Positions 1-7,478 of a DNA stretch of 31,167 bases are shown here, one piece after another. Made by a program: the position numbers and the translations under genes. The notes under the pieces are model-generated. The model searched no databases. It was not told where the DNA came from and saw nothing but the letters and a program-made list of their open reading frames with translations. Origin of the DNA: an uncultured Duganella sp. Lineage in GTDB: Bacteria; Pseudomonadota; Gammaproteobacteria; Burkholderiales; Burkholderiaceae. How positions within the stretch are numbered: the stretch's first letter is position 1; the number at the start of each line of letters is the position of its first letter. Location: NCBI GenBank assembly GCA_946482635.1, contig CAMLSG010000038.1:1-31167 (forward strand). The letters are read 5' to 3'.

Positions 1-1253
1 TCCAGCGCGAACAGGTCGGCCGGGTTTTCGCGCTGGCGCACGACGTGGACCTTGTTGCCCTCGACGATCAGCTCCACGGCGCGGCCGCGGGTGTTGTAGT
101 TGGAGGCCATGGTCATGCCGTAGGCGCCGGCAGTCTTCATCACCAGCAGGTCGCCGGCATCGACGTTCAGCTCGCGGTCGCGGGCCAGCCAGTCGCCCGA
201 TTCGCAGATCGGGCCGACCACGTCGAACATGGCGGCAGCGGCGCCGTTGCGCACCACTGGCTGCATGTCCATCCAGGCCTGGTACATCGCCGGGCGCGCC
301 ATATCGTTCATGGCCGCGTCGACGATGCAGAAGTTCTTTTCTTCGCCGTGCTTGATGAATTCCACGCGGGTCAGCAGCACGCCGGCATTGCCGACGATGG
401 AGCGGCCCGGCTCGAAGATCACCTTGATCGGTGCGCCGCCATGCTTTTCGGCGCGCCACGCGTCGATGCGCTTGAACAGGCGAGCCAGGTAGTCGCCGAC
501 GGGCACCGGTGCGCCGTCGCCGTAGTCGATGCCGAGGCCTCCGCCGATGTCCAGGTGGTGCAGGTGGATGCCTTCCGCGCCCAGCGCGTCGATCAGTTCA
601 ATCAGCTTGTCCAGCGCTTCCAGCAGCGGCGCGTCGTCCAGCAGCTGCGAGCCGATGTGGCAGTCGATGCCCGACACGTCCAGGTGCGGCAGCTTGGCGG
701 CGGTACGGTAGGTTTCCAGCGCGTCGTCGAAGGCCACGCCGAACTTGTTGGCCTTCAGGCCGGTGGCGATGTAGGGGTGGGTCTTGGCGTCCACGTTCGG
801 GTTCACGCGCAGCGAGATGCGCGCTTTCTTGCCCATGCTGCCTGCCACTTCGTTCAGGCGGTGCAGTTCCGGGATCGATTCGACGTTGAAGCACAGGATG
901 TCGTGTTCGAGCGCCAGGCGCATTTCTTCCACGCTCTTGCCGACGCCGGAGAAGATCACTTTCTTCGGGTCGCCGCCGGCGGCGATCACGCGCAGCAGTT
1001 CGCCGCCCGACACGATGTCGAAACCTGCGCCGCGGCGGGCCAGCAGGTCGAGGATGGCCAGGTTGGAGTTCGCCTTCATCGCATAGCACACCAGCGCATC
1101 GCGGCCGGCGCAGGCATTGGCGTAGGAGTCGAAGTTTTCGGTCAGCTGGGACTTGGAGTAGACGTAGGCCGGGGTGCCGTAGTTTTCCGCGATGGCGTCG
1201 AGCGCAACGCCTTCGGCGTGCAGCACGCCGTTCTGGTATTCGAAGTGGGACAT
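1..1253 (-). CDS. lysA: Diaminopimelate decarboxylase LysA (3' end outside window)
   Basis: PLP-dependent cytoplasmic enzyme that decarboxylates meso-diaminopimelate to L-lysine, the last step of lysine synthesis. About 417 residues are visible, starting MSHFEYQNGVLHAEG. Family marks seen in order: the PLP-lysine segment CYAMKANSN, the HIGSQL motif, a glycine-rich phosphate-binding stretch (DIGGGLGIDYG), EPGRS, CESGDW and the near-terminal YGMTMASNYN. The family is usually about 415-420 residues, so only a few C-terminal residues and the stop are missing. The ATG lies 4 bases beyond the lptM stop, so the two are almost certainly cotranscribed. A long opposite-strand reading frame here is only a shadow of this gene. 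Confidence 0.97.
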   Translation of the reverse strand, partial: MSHFEYQNGVLHAEGVALDAIAENYGTPAYVYSKSQLTENFDSYANACAGRDALVCYAMKANSNLAILDLLARRGAGFDIVSGGELLRVIAAGGDPKKVIFSGVGKSVEEMRLALEHDILCFNVESIPELHRLNEVAGSMGKKARISLRVNPNVDAKTHPYIATGLKANKFGVAFDDALETYRTAAKLPHLDVSGIDCHIGSQLLDDAPLLEALDKLIELIDALGAEGIHLHHLDIGGGLGIDYGDGAPVPVGDYLARLFKRIDAWRAEKHGGAPIKVIFEPGRSIVGNAGVLLTRVEFIKHGEEKNFCIVDAAMNDMARPAMYQAWMDMQPVVRNGAAAAMFDVVGPICESGDWLARDRELNVDAGDLLVMKTAGAYGMTMASNYNTRGRAVELIVEGNKVHVVRQRENPADLFAL

Positions 1254-1257
1254 AGGA

Positions 1258-1434
1258 TTACTGTTGGGATGCTGGTGGTGTGGTCGGAACCGGAGCCGCC
1301 GGTGGCGCCACGCCCGGTTTCGCCTCGGTGGCGGGCTTGGCGGGTCGCTTAGGCATGTAGAGGGGGCCGGTTTGGCCGCATCCGGCCAGCAGGGCTGCCA
1401 TTGTAAGGACAGCAAGTGCGATTGGGGACTTCAC
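1258..1434 (-). CDS. lptM: Small outer-membrane lipoprotein LptM (YifL-like)
   Basis: A 58-residue lipoprotein. In E. coli, LptM (YifL) binds the LptD/E lipopolysaccharide translocon and helps its oxidative maturation. Seen here: a short signal peptide, the lipobox LLAGC with the lipidated Cys at residue 18, then the family signature GQTGPLYMP just after it, and a low-complexity Pro/Ala tail. The start is GTG at 1434; reading further upstream would run into cyaY and lose the signal peptide. It sits directly before lysA, the usual lptM-lysA order in proteobacteria, and diverges from cyaY across only 39 bases, so the promoters must overlap. The Shine-Dalgarno sequence is weak. Confidence 0.9.
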   Translation of the reverse strand: MKSPIALAVLTMAALLAGCGQTGPLYMPKRPAKPATEAKPGVAPPAAPVPTTPPASQQ

Positions 1435-1473
1435 GATTAAAATAGGGGCTTGATAGGAATCTTGGAGTGTAGC

Positions 1474-1806
1474 ATGACCGAATCGGAATTTTTGGACCTG
1501 GCCGAAGCGACCCTGGATGCGATCGAGGCTTCGCTGGATCGCCTGTGCGAGCAGGATATGGTGGATGTGGAGTGCAGCCGCAGCGGGAATGTGCTGGAGA
1601 TCGAGTTCGTGGGGAACGGATCGAAGGTGATCATTAACTCGCAGGCGCCGATGCAGGAGCTGTGGGTGGCGGCGAGGTCGGGCGGCTTCCACTATCGCCA
1701 GGTGGAGGGCAAGTGGGTGGATACGCGCCGCGGAACGGAGCTGTATGCGGCGCTGTCGGAGATTGTGACGGAGCAGGGCGGGGCGCCGGTGGTGGTGGCG
1801 CCCTGA
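1474..1806 (+). CDS. cyaY: Iron donor / frataxin-like protein CyaY
   Basis: A 110-residue frataxin homologue that binds iron and modulates iron-sulphur cluster assembly with IscS in the cytosol. The N-terminal acidic helix (MTESEFLDLAEATLDAIEA) is the iron-binding ridge, followed by the beta-sheet segments VDVECSRSGNVLEIEF and KVIINSQAP, the conserved ELWVAARSGGFHY core with its Trp, and the closing helix with GTELYAALSEI. Length matches the family (about 105-110). The ATG at 1474 has GGAG at 1464-1467. It is divergent from lptM-lysA and convergent with mrcA, and the palindrome pair behind it probably ends both transcripts. Confidence 0.96.
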   Translation: MTESEFLDLAEATLDAIEASLDRLCEQDMVDVECSRSGNVLEIEFVGNGSKVIINSQAPMQELWVAARSGGFHYRQVEGKWVDTRRGTELYAALSEIVTEQGGAPVVVAP

Positions 1807-1813
1807 AACCGGT

Positions 1814-1907
1814 AAACCGGTGCCTGACCCGCTGGGTCAGGCACCAGGCCTGCGGCAGCCGCGTATTGGTGTCTGACCCAGCGGGTCAGACACTGCACTG
1901 CCGGTTT
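1814..1907. repeat. BIME-like pair of inverted palindromes between convergent genes
   Basis: Two near-identical hairpins in opposite orientation. Copy 1 (1819-1845) has 12-bp arms GGTGCCTGACCC / GGGTCAGGCACC with loop GCT. Copy 2 (1869-1893) has 11-bp arms GTGTCTGACCC / GGGTCAGACAC with loop AGC, the reverse complement of the first loop. The pair is bracketed by AAACCGG (1814-1820) and CCGGTTT (1901-1907). The arms differ at one position and the partner base changes with it, so pairing is kept. It lies between the cyaY and mrcA stops and may act as a bidirectional terminator, although there is no strong T-run. An interspersed REP/BIME-type element is the likely nature (inference). Confidence 0.85.
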
Positions 1908-4231
1908 TAGAACAGCTCGTTCTTGACAGCGTCCTTCTGTTTCTCCTCCGCCGGTGTGCCGCGCGTCGCGCCTTCCAGGCTGTCGATGCCCACGCCCGGC
2001 GGATTCTCCGCGTAGTAGTACTCGCCATCCTGGGCAATGATGCCCTGCGGAATTGGGCGTTCCTCAATCGGAATATTCTTCAGCGCCTTGCCCATGTAGC
2101 TGATCCAGATCGGCAGGGCCAGGCCGCCGCCGGTTTCCTTGTTGCCCAGGTTCTTCGGCTGGTCAAAGCCGATCCATGCGATGCCCACCAGCTTGGCCTG
2201 GTAGCCGGCAAACCAGGCATCGATCGAATCGTTGGTGGTGCCGGTCTTGCCCGCGATGTCCGGGCGCTTCAGCGACAGGGCGCGGGTGGCGGTGCCGAAG
2301 CGCACCACGTCCTTCATCATCGAATCCATCAGGAAGGCATTGCGTTCGTCGATCACGCGGTTCTTTTCGTCGCCCGCCTTGTCCGGGTTGGCCTGCGACA
2401 GCACCTTGCCGTTGGAGTCGGTGACCTTGGCGATCAGGTAAGGCGAGATCTTGTAGCCGCCGTTGGCAAACACCGCGTAGGCGCCAGCCATCTGCATCGG
2501 CGTCACGCCGCCGGCGCCCAGGGCCAGCGTCAGGTAAGGCGGGTTGCGCTCAGGGTCGAAACCGAAGCGGGTGGTGTATTCCTGGCCGTACTTGGCGCCG
2601 ATGCGGTGCAGGATGCGGATCGAGATCATGTTCTTCGACTTGGTCAGGCCGCGCCGCATGGTCATCGGGCCTTCGTATTTGCCGTCGTAGTTCTTCGGCT
2701 CCCAGGCCTGGCCGCCGGTCTGGCCGGCGTCGAAGGAGATCGGCGCATCGTTGATCATGGTGGCCGGCGACAGGCCGCGCTCCAGCGAGGCTGAATAGAT
2801 GAAAGGCTTGAACGAGGAACCGGGCTGGCGCCAGGCCTGTGTCACGTGGTTGAACTTGTTGCGGTTGTAGTCGAAGCCGCCCACCATGGCCTTGATCGCG
2901 CCGTCTTCGGTGCTGGCCGACACAAAGGCGGATTCCACTTCCGGCATCTGGGTGATCAGCCAGTCCTTGTCGTCCTGCATGACGCGGATCACGGCGCCGC
3001 GGCGGATGCGCTTGTTCGGCGGGTTCTTGTCCGAAAGCCAGCTCTTGCCCATGGCCAGGCCATTGCCCTTGATGGTGATTTCCTCGCCGGAAGCGGTGAC
3101 TGCCACCACCTTGTCGGCGGCCGCGCTCAGCACCATGGCCGCCACGATATTGTCGCTGTCGGGATGCTCGGCCAGTTCGGTCTCCACGATCTCGTCGGCT
3201 TCCGATTTATTGGCCGGCAGGTCGACGTAGGATTCCGGGCCGCGGTAGGCATGGCGCTTCTCGTATTCCATCACGCCGCTGCGCAGCGCCAGGTAGGCGG
3301 CGTCCTGGTCGGCCTTGGTAATCGTGGTGAAGACGTTCAGGCCGCGCGTGTAAGTCTCTTCCTTGAACTGTTCATACACCAGCTGGCGCGCCATTTCCGC
3401 AACATATTCGGCATGAACACCAAATGCGCTGCTGTCTGTTTTCACTTTTAGCTGCTCATTCTTCGCCGTCTCATACTGTGCGGGCGTAATATAGCCAAGC
3501 TGGGCCATGCGTTGCAGGATGTACTGCTGGCGCACCTTGGCGCGCTTCGGGTTGACCACCGGGTTGTAGGCCGAAGGCGCTTTGGGCAGGCCGGCCAGCA
3601 TGGCCGCTTCGGCCACGCTAATGTCTTTCAAGTTCTTGCCGAAATAGATTTGGGCGGCCGATGCAAAGCCGTAGGCCCGCTGCCCCAGGTAGATCTGGTT
3701 CATATAAACCTCCAGGATCTGGTCCTTGGTCAGGTTCTGCTCGATCTTCCAGGCCAGCAGCGCTTCATAGGCCTTGCGCTTGAAGGTCTGCTCGCTAGAG
3801 AGGAAGAAGTTGCGCGCTACCTGCTGCGTGATGGTGGATGCCCCCTGGCGGGCGCCGCCGGTTGCGTTGTGGACCGCGGCGCGCAGGATGCCCCAGTAGT
3901 CGACGCCGCCGTGTTCATAGAAGTTGCTGTCTTCGATCGCCAGCACCGCCTTCTTCATGACATCGGGGATGTCCTTGATATGCACCAGGTTGCGGCGCTC
4001 TTCGCCGAACTCGCCGATCAGCACATTGTCGGCCGAGTAAATACGCAGCGGCATTTTCGGCCGGTAGTCGGTAATGGTATCGAGCGACGGCAGGTTGGGG
4101 TAGGCCAGGGCCAGGCCGAACACCACCAGCAGCACGCCGGCCAGGATCAGGCCCAGCAAAGAAATCAGGGCCATCAGCAGAAAACCCTTCGGCGATTTTT
4201 TTGCCGTGGTCTCGTGGTTGTTTGCAGTCAT
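1907..4231 (-). CDS. mrcA: Penicillin-binding protein 1A (bifunctional transglycosylase/transpeptidase)
   Basis: A 774-residue class A PBP that polymerises and cross-links peptidoglycan in the periplasm. An N-terminal membrane anchor lies at about residues 16-43. The GT51 glycosyltransferase domain has its catalytic Glu100 in EDSNFYEHGGVD and the motifs GASTITQQVARNF, EVYMNQIYLG and AAMLAGLPKAPSAYNP. The transpeptidase domain has SxxK at 472-475 (SSFK), SKN at 532-534 and KTGT at 662-665. An OB-like insert sits between them, as usual for PBP1a. The ATG at 4231 diverges from pilM, the ponA/mrcA-pilMNOPQ arrangement common in beta- and gammaproteobacteria. A TATAAT at 4266-4261 (minus) is a candidate -10. 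Complete, with no missing motif. Confidence 0.97.
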   Translation of the reverse strand: MTANNHETTAKKSPKGFLLMALISLLGLILAGVLLVVFGLALAYPNLPSLDTITDYRPKMPLRIYSADNVLIGEFGEERRNLVHIKDIPDVMKKAVLAIEDSNFYEHGGVDYWGILRAAVHNATGGARQGASTITQQVARNFFLSSEQTFKRKAYEALLAWKIEQNLTKDQILEVYMNQIYLGQRAYGFASAAQIYFGKNLKDISVAEAAMLAGLPKAPSAYNPVVNPKRAKVRQQYILQRMAQLGYITPAQYETAKNEQLKVKTDSSAFGVHAEYVAEMARQLVYEQFKEETYTRGLNVFTTITKADQDAAYLALRSGVMEYEKRHAYRGPESYVDLPANKSEADEIVETELAEHPDSDNIVAAMVLSAAADKVVAVTASGEEITIKGNGLAMGKSWLSDKNPPNKRIRRGAVIRVMQDDKDWLITQMPEVESAFVSASTEDGAIKAMVGGFDYNRNKFNHVTQAWRQPGSSFKPFIYSASLERGLSPATMINDAPISFDAGQTGGQAWEPKNYDGKYEGPMTMRRGLTKSKNMISIRILHRIGAKYGQEYTTRFGFDPERNPPYLTLALGAGGVTPMQMAGAYAVFANGGYKISPYLIAKVTDSNGKVLSQANPDKAGDEKNRVIDERNAFLMDSMMKDVVRFGTATRALSLKRPDIAGKTGTTNDSIDAWFAGYQAKLVGIAWIGFDQPKNLGNKETGGGLALPIWISYMGKALKNIPIEERPIPQGIIAQDGEYYYAENPPGVGIDSLEGATRGTPAEEKQKDAVKNELF

Positions 4232-4536
4232 ACGCAGCTTCAGTGAGTTTTATGCAAGGCATTATAAATGAGGGCCTCGCGGCCTGAGCGCACGTGATAT
4301 CCGGAAATATTGACTGTGAGCAACAAAGCAACTTAGTTTATTGATATGCCATTAATTGCAACATTAGGTGTGGCAAATCCCTCACAAAACATTAATGGTG
4401 CACTGGAGAAATACCTTTACATGGCGCTGACAATGTTGCTAGCATCTAATGTACTGTCTCATGTTTGCGGTCTAAACACGGGTTTTTAAACGAATTTGGA
4501 TATGTAAATGTCTATGGAGTTGTCAGGAGTGCATCC
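4232..4536. promoter_or_regulatory. Divergent mrcA / pilM control region (305 bp)
   Basis: Markedly more AT-rich than the flanking genes, as expected of a double promoter region. For mrcA the minus strand reads TATAAT at 4266-4261 with a poor -35. No convincing -35/-10 pair was found for pilM: CTGACA (4427-4432) has only a 12-base spacer to TCTAAT (4445-4450). An 8-bp inverted repeat CCATTAAT (4349-4356) / ATTAATGG (4391-4398) has centres 42 bp apart and could be an operator, but chance is possible. AGGAG at 4525-4529 is the pilM ribosome binding site. No gene is visible here. Confidence 0.55.
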
Positions 4537-5616
4537 ATGTCATTGGACCTGAAAGCCCTGTTTGGCGGAGCCCAGGCGCCGCTGGTTGGCTTAGATATCA
4601 GCACCTCGAGTGTGCGTTTGGTGGAATTGTCCGATGCGGGCAAGGACGGCATGCGCCTTGAGCGGTGCGCCTCGGAGCCACTGCCGCGCGGCGCGGTCGC
4701 CGACGGCAATATTGAAAATATGGAGCAAGTGGTCGAGGCGGTGCGCCGCCTGGTCAAGAAAAGCGGCACGCGCGCCAAGCATGTCGCGCTGGGCATGCCG
4801 CCTGCTTCCGTGATTACCAAGAAAATCGTGCTGCCCGCCGGTATGTCGGAACAGCAGCTCGAGCTGCAGGTCGAATCCGAAGCTGCCCAGTACATCCCGT
4901 TTGCACTCGACGAGGTGAGCCTGGACTTCGACGTGATCGGGCCGGTTGCCAATTCGACGGAAGACATCGAGGTCATGCTGGCCGCAGCACGCCGTGAAAA
5001 GGTCGTTGACCGGGTGGCGATTGCTGAAGAAGCCGGCATGAAGGCTTCGGTGGTCGATGTCGAATCGTACGCAGCGCGTGCGGCGCTGGACCACGTTACT
5101 TCCCAGCTGCCGAATGCCGGTGCTGGCCAGGTGATCGCGTTGTTCCAGATCGGCGCGGTGTCGACCCAGATTTCGGTCATGCTCGATGGCGCCACGATTT
5201 ATGAGCGCGAGCAGCCGTTCGGCGGCAACTCGCTGACCCAGGATATCGTGCGCTCCTACGGCCTGGCATTCGAAGAAGCCGAGGCCCGCAAGAAGGCCGG
5301 CGACCTGCCGGAGAACTACCAGACCGACGTGCTGGTTCCCTGGCTGGAAGGCGCCGCACTGGAAGTAACGCGCGCGATCCAGTTCTTCTTCACCTCGACG
5401 CCATTTACCAAGATCGACCAGATTTTCCTGGCGGGCGGTTGCGCCGTGTTGCCGGGCTTGCTGGACATGATTGCCAGCCGCACCCGCATTTCCAGTGCCG
5501 TCATTTCGCCGTTCAAAGGCATGCAGCTGGCATCCGGCGTGCGTGAGCAGGCGCTGCGCAGCGATGCGCCGGCATACCTGGTGGCCTGCGGCCTAGCCAT
5601 GCGGAGGTTCGGCTGA
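4537..5616 (+). CDS. pilM: Type IV pilus assembly ATPase-like protein PilM
   Basis: A 359-residue actin/FtsA-like cytoplasmic protein that binds the N-terminus of PilN and couples the inner-membrane alignment complex to the pilus motor. The N-terminal nucleotide-binding segment is LVGLDISTSSVRLVEL (from about residue 16); the second phosphate loop region includes GAVSTQISVM, and FLAGGCAVLPGL is the adenosine-binding segment near the C-terminus. The ATG at 4537 is preferred to an upstream in-frame ATG at 4465 because AGGAG lies 7 bases before it and the first residues (MSLDLKALFG) match how the family begins. Its TGA shares one base with the pilN ATG. First gene of pilMNOPQ. Confidence 0.96.
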   Translation: MSLDLKALFGGAQAPLVGLDISTSSVRLVELSDAGKDGMRLERCASEPLPRGAVADGNIENMEQVVEAVRRLVKKSGTRAKHVALGMPPASVITKKIVLPAGMSEQQLELQVESEAAQYIPFALDEVSLDFDVIGPVANSTEDIEVMLAAARREKVVDRVAIAEEAGMKASVVDVESYAARAALDHVTSQLPNAGAGQVIALFQIGAVSTQISVMLDGATIYEREQPFGGNSLTQDIVRSYGLAFEEAEARKKAGDLPENYQTDVLVPWLEGAALEVTRAIQFFFTSTPFTKIDQIFLAGGCAVLPGLLDMIASRTRISSAVISPFKGMQLASGVREQALRSDAPAYLVACGLAMRRFG

Positions 5617-6254
5617 TGATACGCATTAACCTTCTCCCGCACCGGGAGGAAAAACGCGCGCTGCGCAAGAAAGCCTTCTACGCCCTGCTGGGTCTCGGAT
5701 TCGGCCTGGGCGCCACCGTCGTTGCCATGGTGGGCGGCTACAACGCACGCGCCATTTCGATCCAGGGGCTGCGCAACGAGGAGCTGAAAGGCGCCATCGT
5801 CGAGCTCGACAAGAAGATTGTCGAAATCAAGTCGCTGCGCGAAGAAATCAATGCGCTGAAAGCGCGCCAGCAGGCAGTCGAGGACTTGCAGGCTGACCGC
5901 AACCAGCCGGTCTACCTGATGGACGAACTGGTCAAGCAAACCCCGCCTGGCGTGTTCCTGAAGACAGTCAAGCAGGAAGGGCAGAAAGTCACCTTGTCCG
6001 GCAGTGCCCAGTCGCAGGAACGCGTCTCCGAGCTGCTGCGCAACCTGTCCGGCAATTCGCCGTGGCTGGAACGTCCCGACCTGGTGGAAGTCAAGGCCGG
6101 CACGATCGGCGGCAAGGACAAGGGCGGCGGCCGTGCCATCGTCGAATTCCAGCTCTCCGTCATGATCAAGCGTCCGCGCGACAAGGACGAAAACCCGGAC
6201 GGCAAGCCGGGCGCCAAGCCTGGCGCCAAGCCGAATGCCGCAGTCAAGTCCTGA
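5616..6254 (+). CDS. pilN: Type IV pilus inner-membrane assembly protein PilN
   Basis: A 212-residue bitopic membrane protein. The short cytoplasmic N-terminus MIRINLLPHREEKR is the conserved PilM-binding INLLP motif. One membrane helix follows at about residues 22-45, then a periplasmic coiled coil (about 50-90) and a ferredoxin-like domain that pairs with PilO. The C-terminus after about residue 185 is low-complexity Lys/Pro/Gly with the tandem GKPGAKPGAKP, probably flexible. The ATG overlaps the pilM stop by one base, so the two are translationally coupled. Confidence 0.95.
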   Translation: MIRINLLPHREEKRALRKKAFYALLGLGFGLGATVVAMVGGYNARAISIQGLRNEELKGAIVELDKKIVEIKSLREEINALKARQQAVEDLQADRNQPVYLMDELVKQTPPGVFLKTVKQEGQKVTLSGSAQSQERVSELLRNLSGNSPWLERPDLVEVKAGTIGGKDKGGGRAIVEFQLSVMIKRPRDKDENPDGKPGAKPGAKPNAAVKS

Positions 6255-6264
6255 GAACATAACT

Positions 6265-6951
6265 ATGGCAACCGATTTGAAACAATTAGATGAGGTGCTC
6301 AAGTCCCAGTTCAGGAACCTGAGCGGGGTGCACCCGGGCCTGTGGCCGATCCTGCCGCGCGTACTGCTGGCGGTAGGCGTGGCGGCGCTGGCGGTGGCCG
6401 CCGGCTATTTCCTCTACTGGCAATCGCAGTATGAGGAACTGGACGCCGGCGCCCAGCAAGAGCTAAAACTGCGCGAAGAGTTCACGACGAAGGTTACCCA
6501 GGCGGTTAACCTGGAAGAACTCAAGCGCCAGAAAGAACAGGTCGACAAGTACGTGGTGCAGATGGAGAAGCAACTGCCAGGCAAGGCCGAAATGGCGGCG
6601 CTGTTGTCGGACATTAACAACGCCGGCACCGGCCGCGGCCTGACGTTCGAGTTGTTCAAGCCGAACCGTGTCGACGTCAAGGAGTACTACGCCGAGCAGC
6701 CGATCGAACTGCGCGTCAACGGCAGCTATCATGACCTGGGCGCCTTTGCCGGCGACCTGGCGGGCATGGCGCGTATTGTCACCTTGAACAACCTCTCGCT
6801 GGATACCAAGCCCAAGGAAGGCAGGGAGCTGCCGGCCGGCGTGCTGCAACTGAACGCTATCGCAAAGACCTTCCGTTACCTGGACCCGGAAGAAGTGGCT
6901 GAGCAGCGCAAGGCAGCCAACGACAAGAAGAAGGGAGCTAAGCAGAAATGA
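6265..6951 (+). CDS. pilO: Type IV pilus inner-membrane assembly protein PilO
   Basis: A 228-residue bitopic protein and heterodimer partner of PilN. A cytoplasmic N-terminus of about 30 residues (MATDLKQLDEVLKSQFRNL) is followed by a membrane helix at about 33-56 (LLAVGVAALAVAAGYFLYW), a periplasmic coiled coil rich in Glu/Lys/Gln, and a PilO core domain (GLTFELFKPN, RVNGSYHDLGAFAGDLA). An in-frame ATG at 6235 exists but lies inside pilN; the ATG at 6265 is favoured because it starts the usual N-terminus 10 bases after the pilN stop. The lysine-rich end overlaps pilP by 4 bases (ATGA). Confidence 0.95.
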   Translation: MATDLKQLDEVLKSQFRNLSGVHPGLWPILPRVLLAVGVAALAVAAGYFLYWQSQYEELDAGAQQELKLREEFTTKVTQAVNLEELKRQKEQVDKYVVQMEKQLPGKAEMAALLSDINNAGTGRGLTFELFKPNRVDVKEYYAEQPIELRVNGSYHDLGAFAGDLAGMARIVTLNNLSLDTKPKEGRELPAGVLQLNAIAKTFRYLDPEEVAEQRKAANDKKKGAKQK

Positions 6952-7478
6952 AGAAGTTTGCCCCCCTCCTCGCCTGTGCGCTGCTGCTGACGGCCTGCGG
7001 TGAAAGCGACGTCCAGCAGGTACGTAGCTGGATGAAGGAAACCGAGAGCCAGACCAAGCCGACCGTCAAGCCGCTGCCAGAGCCAAAAACCTTCGTGCCG
7101 TTTGCCTACGTGGCCGGCGACGTGCTCGATCCGTTCAACGCCAGCAAGCTGCTGACTGAACTGGCCAAGAGCCGGCCGGGCGGTGCGCAGGCGCCGGACC
7201 AGAACAGGCGCAAGGAATTCCTCGAGAGCTTCCCGCTGGATGCCATGAAGATGGTTGGCACCATGGAAAAGAACAATGTGGTGAATGGCCTGGTGCAGAT
7301 TGACCGCACCGTCTACCAGGTCAAGAAGGGACAGTACGTGGGACAGAATTATGGGTTGATCACCGCGGTCACGGATGACGCGATCACGGTGCGTGAAATT
7401 GTTCAGGATGCGGCCGGCGACTGGGTCGAGCGCATGTCGAAGCTGGAACTGCAGGAAAGTAAGGAGAGCTCCAAATGA
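6948..7478 (+). CDS. pilP: Type IV pilus lipoprotein PilP
   Basis: A 176-residue inner-membrane lipoprotein linking PilN/O to the PilQ secretin. The signal peptide ends in lipobox LLTAC with Cys17. A disordered Pro-rich linker (about 30-60, KPTVKPLPEPKTFVPF) follows, then the C-terminal HR-like beta domain with LESFPLDAMKMVGTM and VYQVKKGQYVGQNYGLI, characteristic of PilP. Four-base overlaps with pilO (ATGA at 6948) and pilQ (ATGA at 7475) show tight operon coupling. Confidence 0.95.
   Translation: MKKFAPLLACALLLTACGESDVQQVRSWMKETESQTKPTVKPLPEPKTFVPFAYVAGDVLDPFNASKLLTELAKSRPGGAQAPDQNRRKEFLESFPLDAMKMVGTMEKNNVVNGLVQIDRTVYQVKKGQYVGQNYGLITAVTDDAITVREIVQDAAGDWVERMSKLELQESKESSK

Noticed and set aside
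45..1352. 435-codon plus-strand open frame
   Set aside because: Antisense to lysA, whose motifs are unmistakable. Composition (His, Val, Gln-rich) is that of a shadow frame in GC-rich DNA.
4422..4440. Sigma-54-like TGGCGC ... TTGCT before pilM
   Set aside because: Spacing is 8 rather than 5 bases between the two blocks, so GG and GC are not 10 bases apart.
4465..4536. Longer pilM start at 4465
   Set aside because: Adds 24 residues unlike any PilM, while AGGAG and the family N-terminus support 4537.
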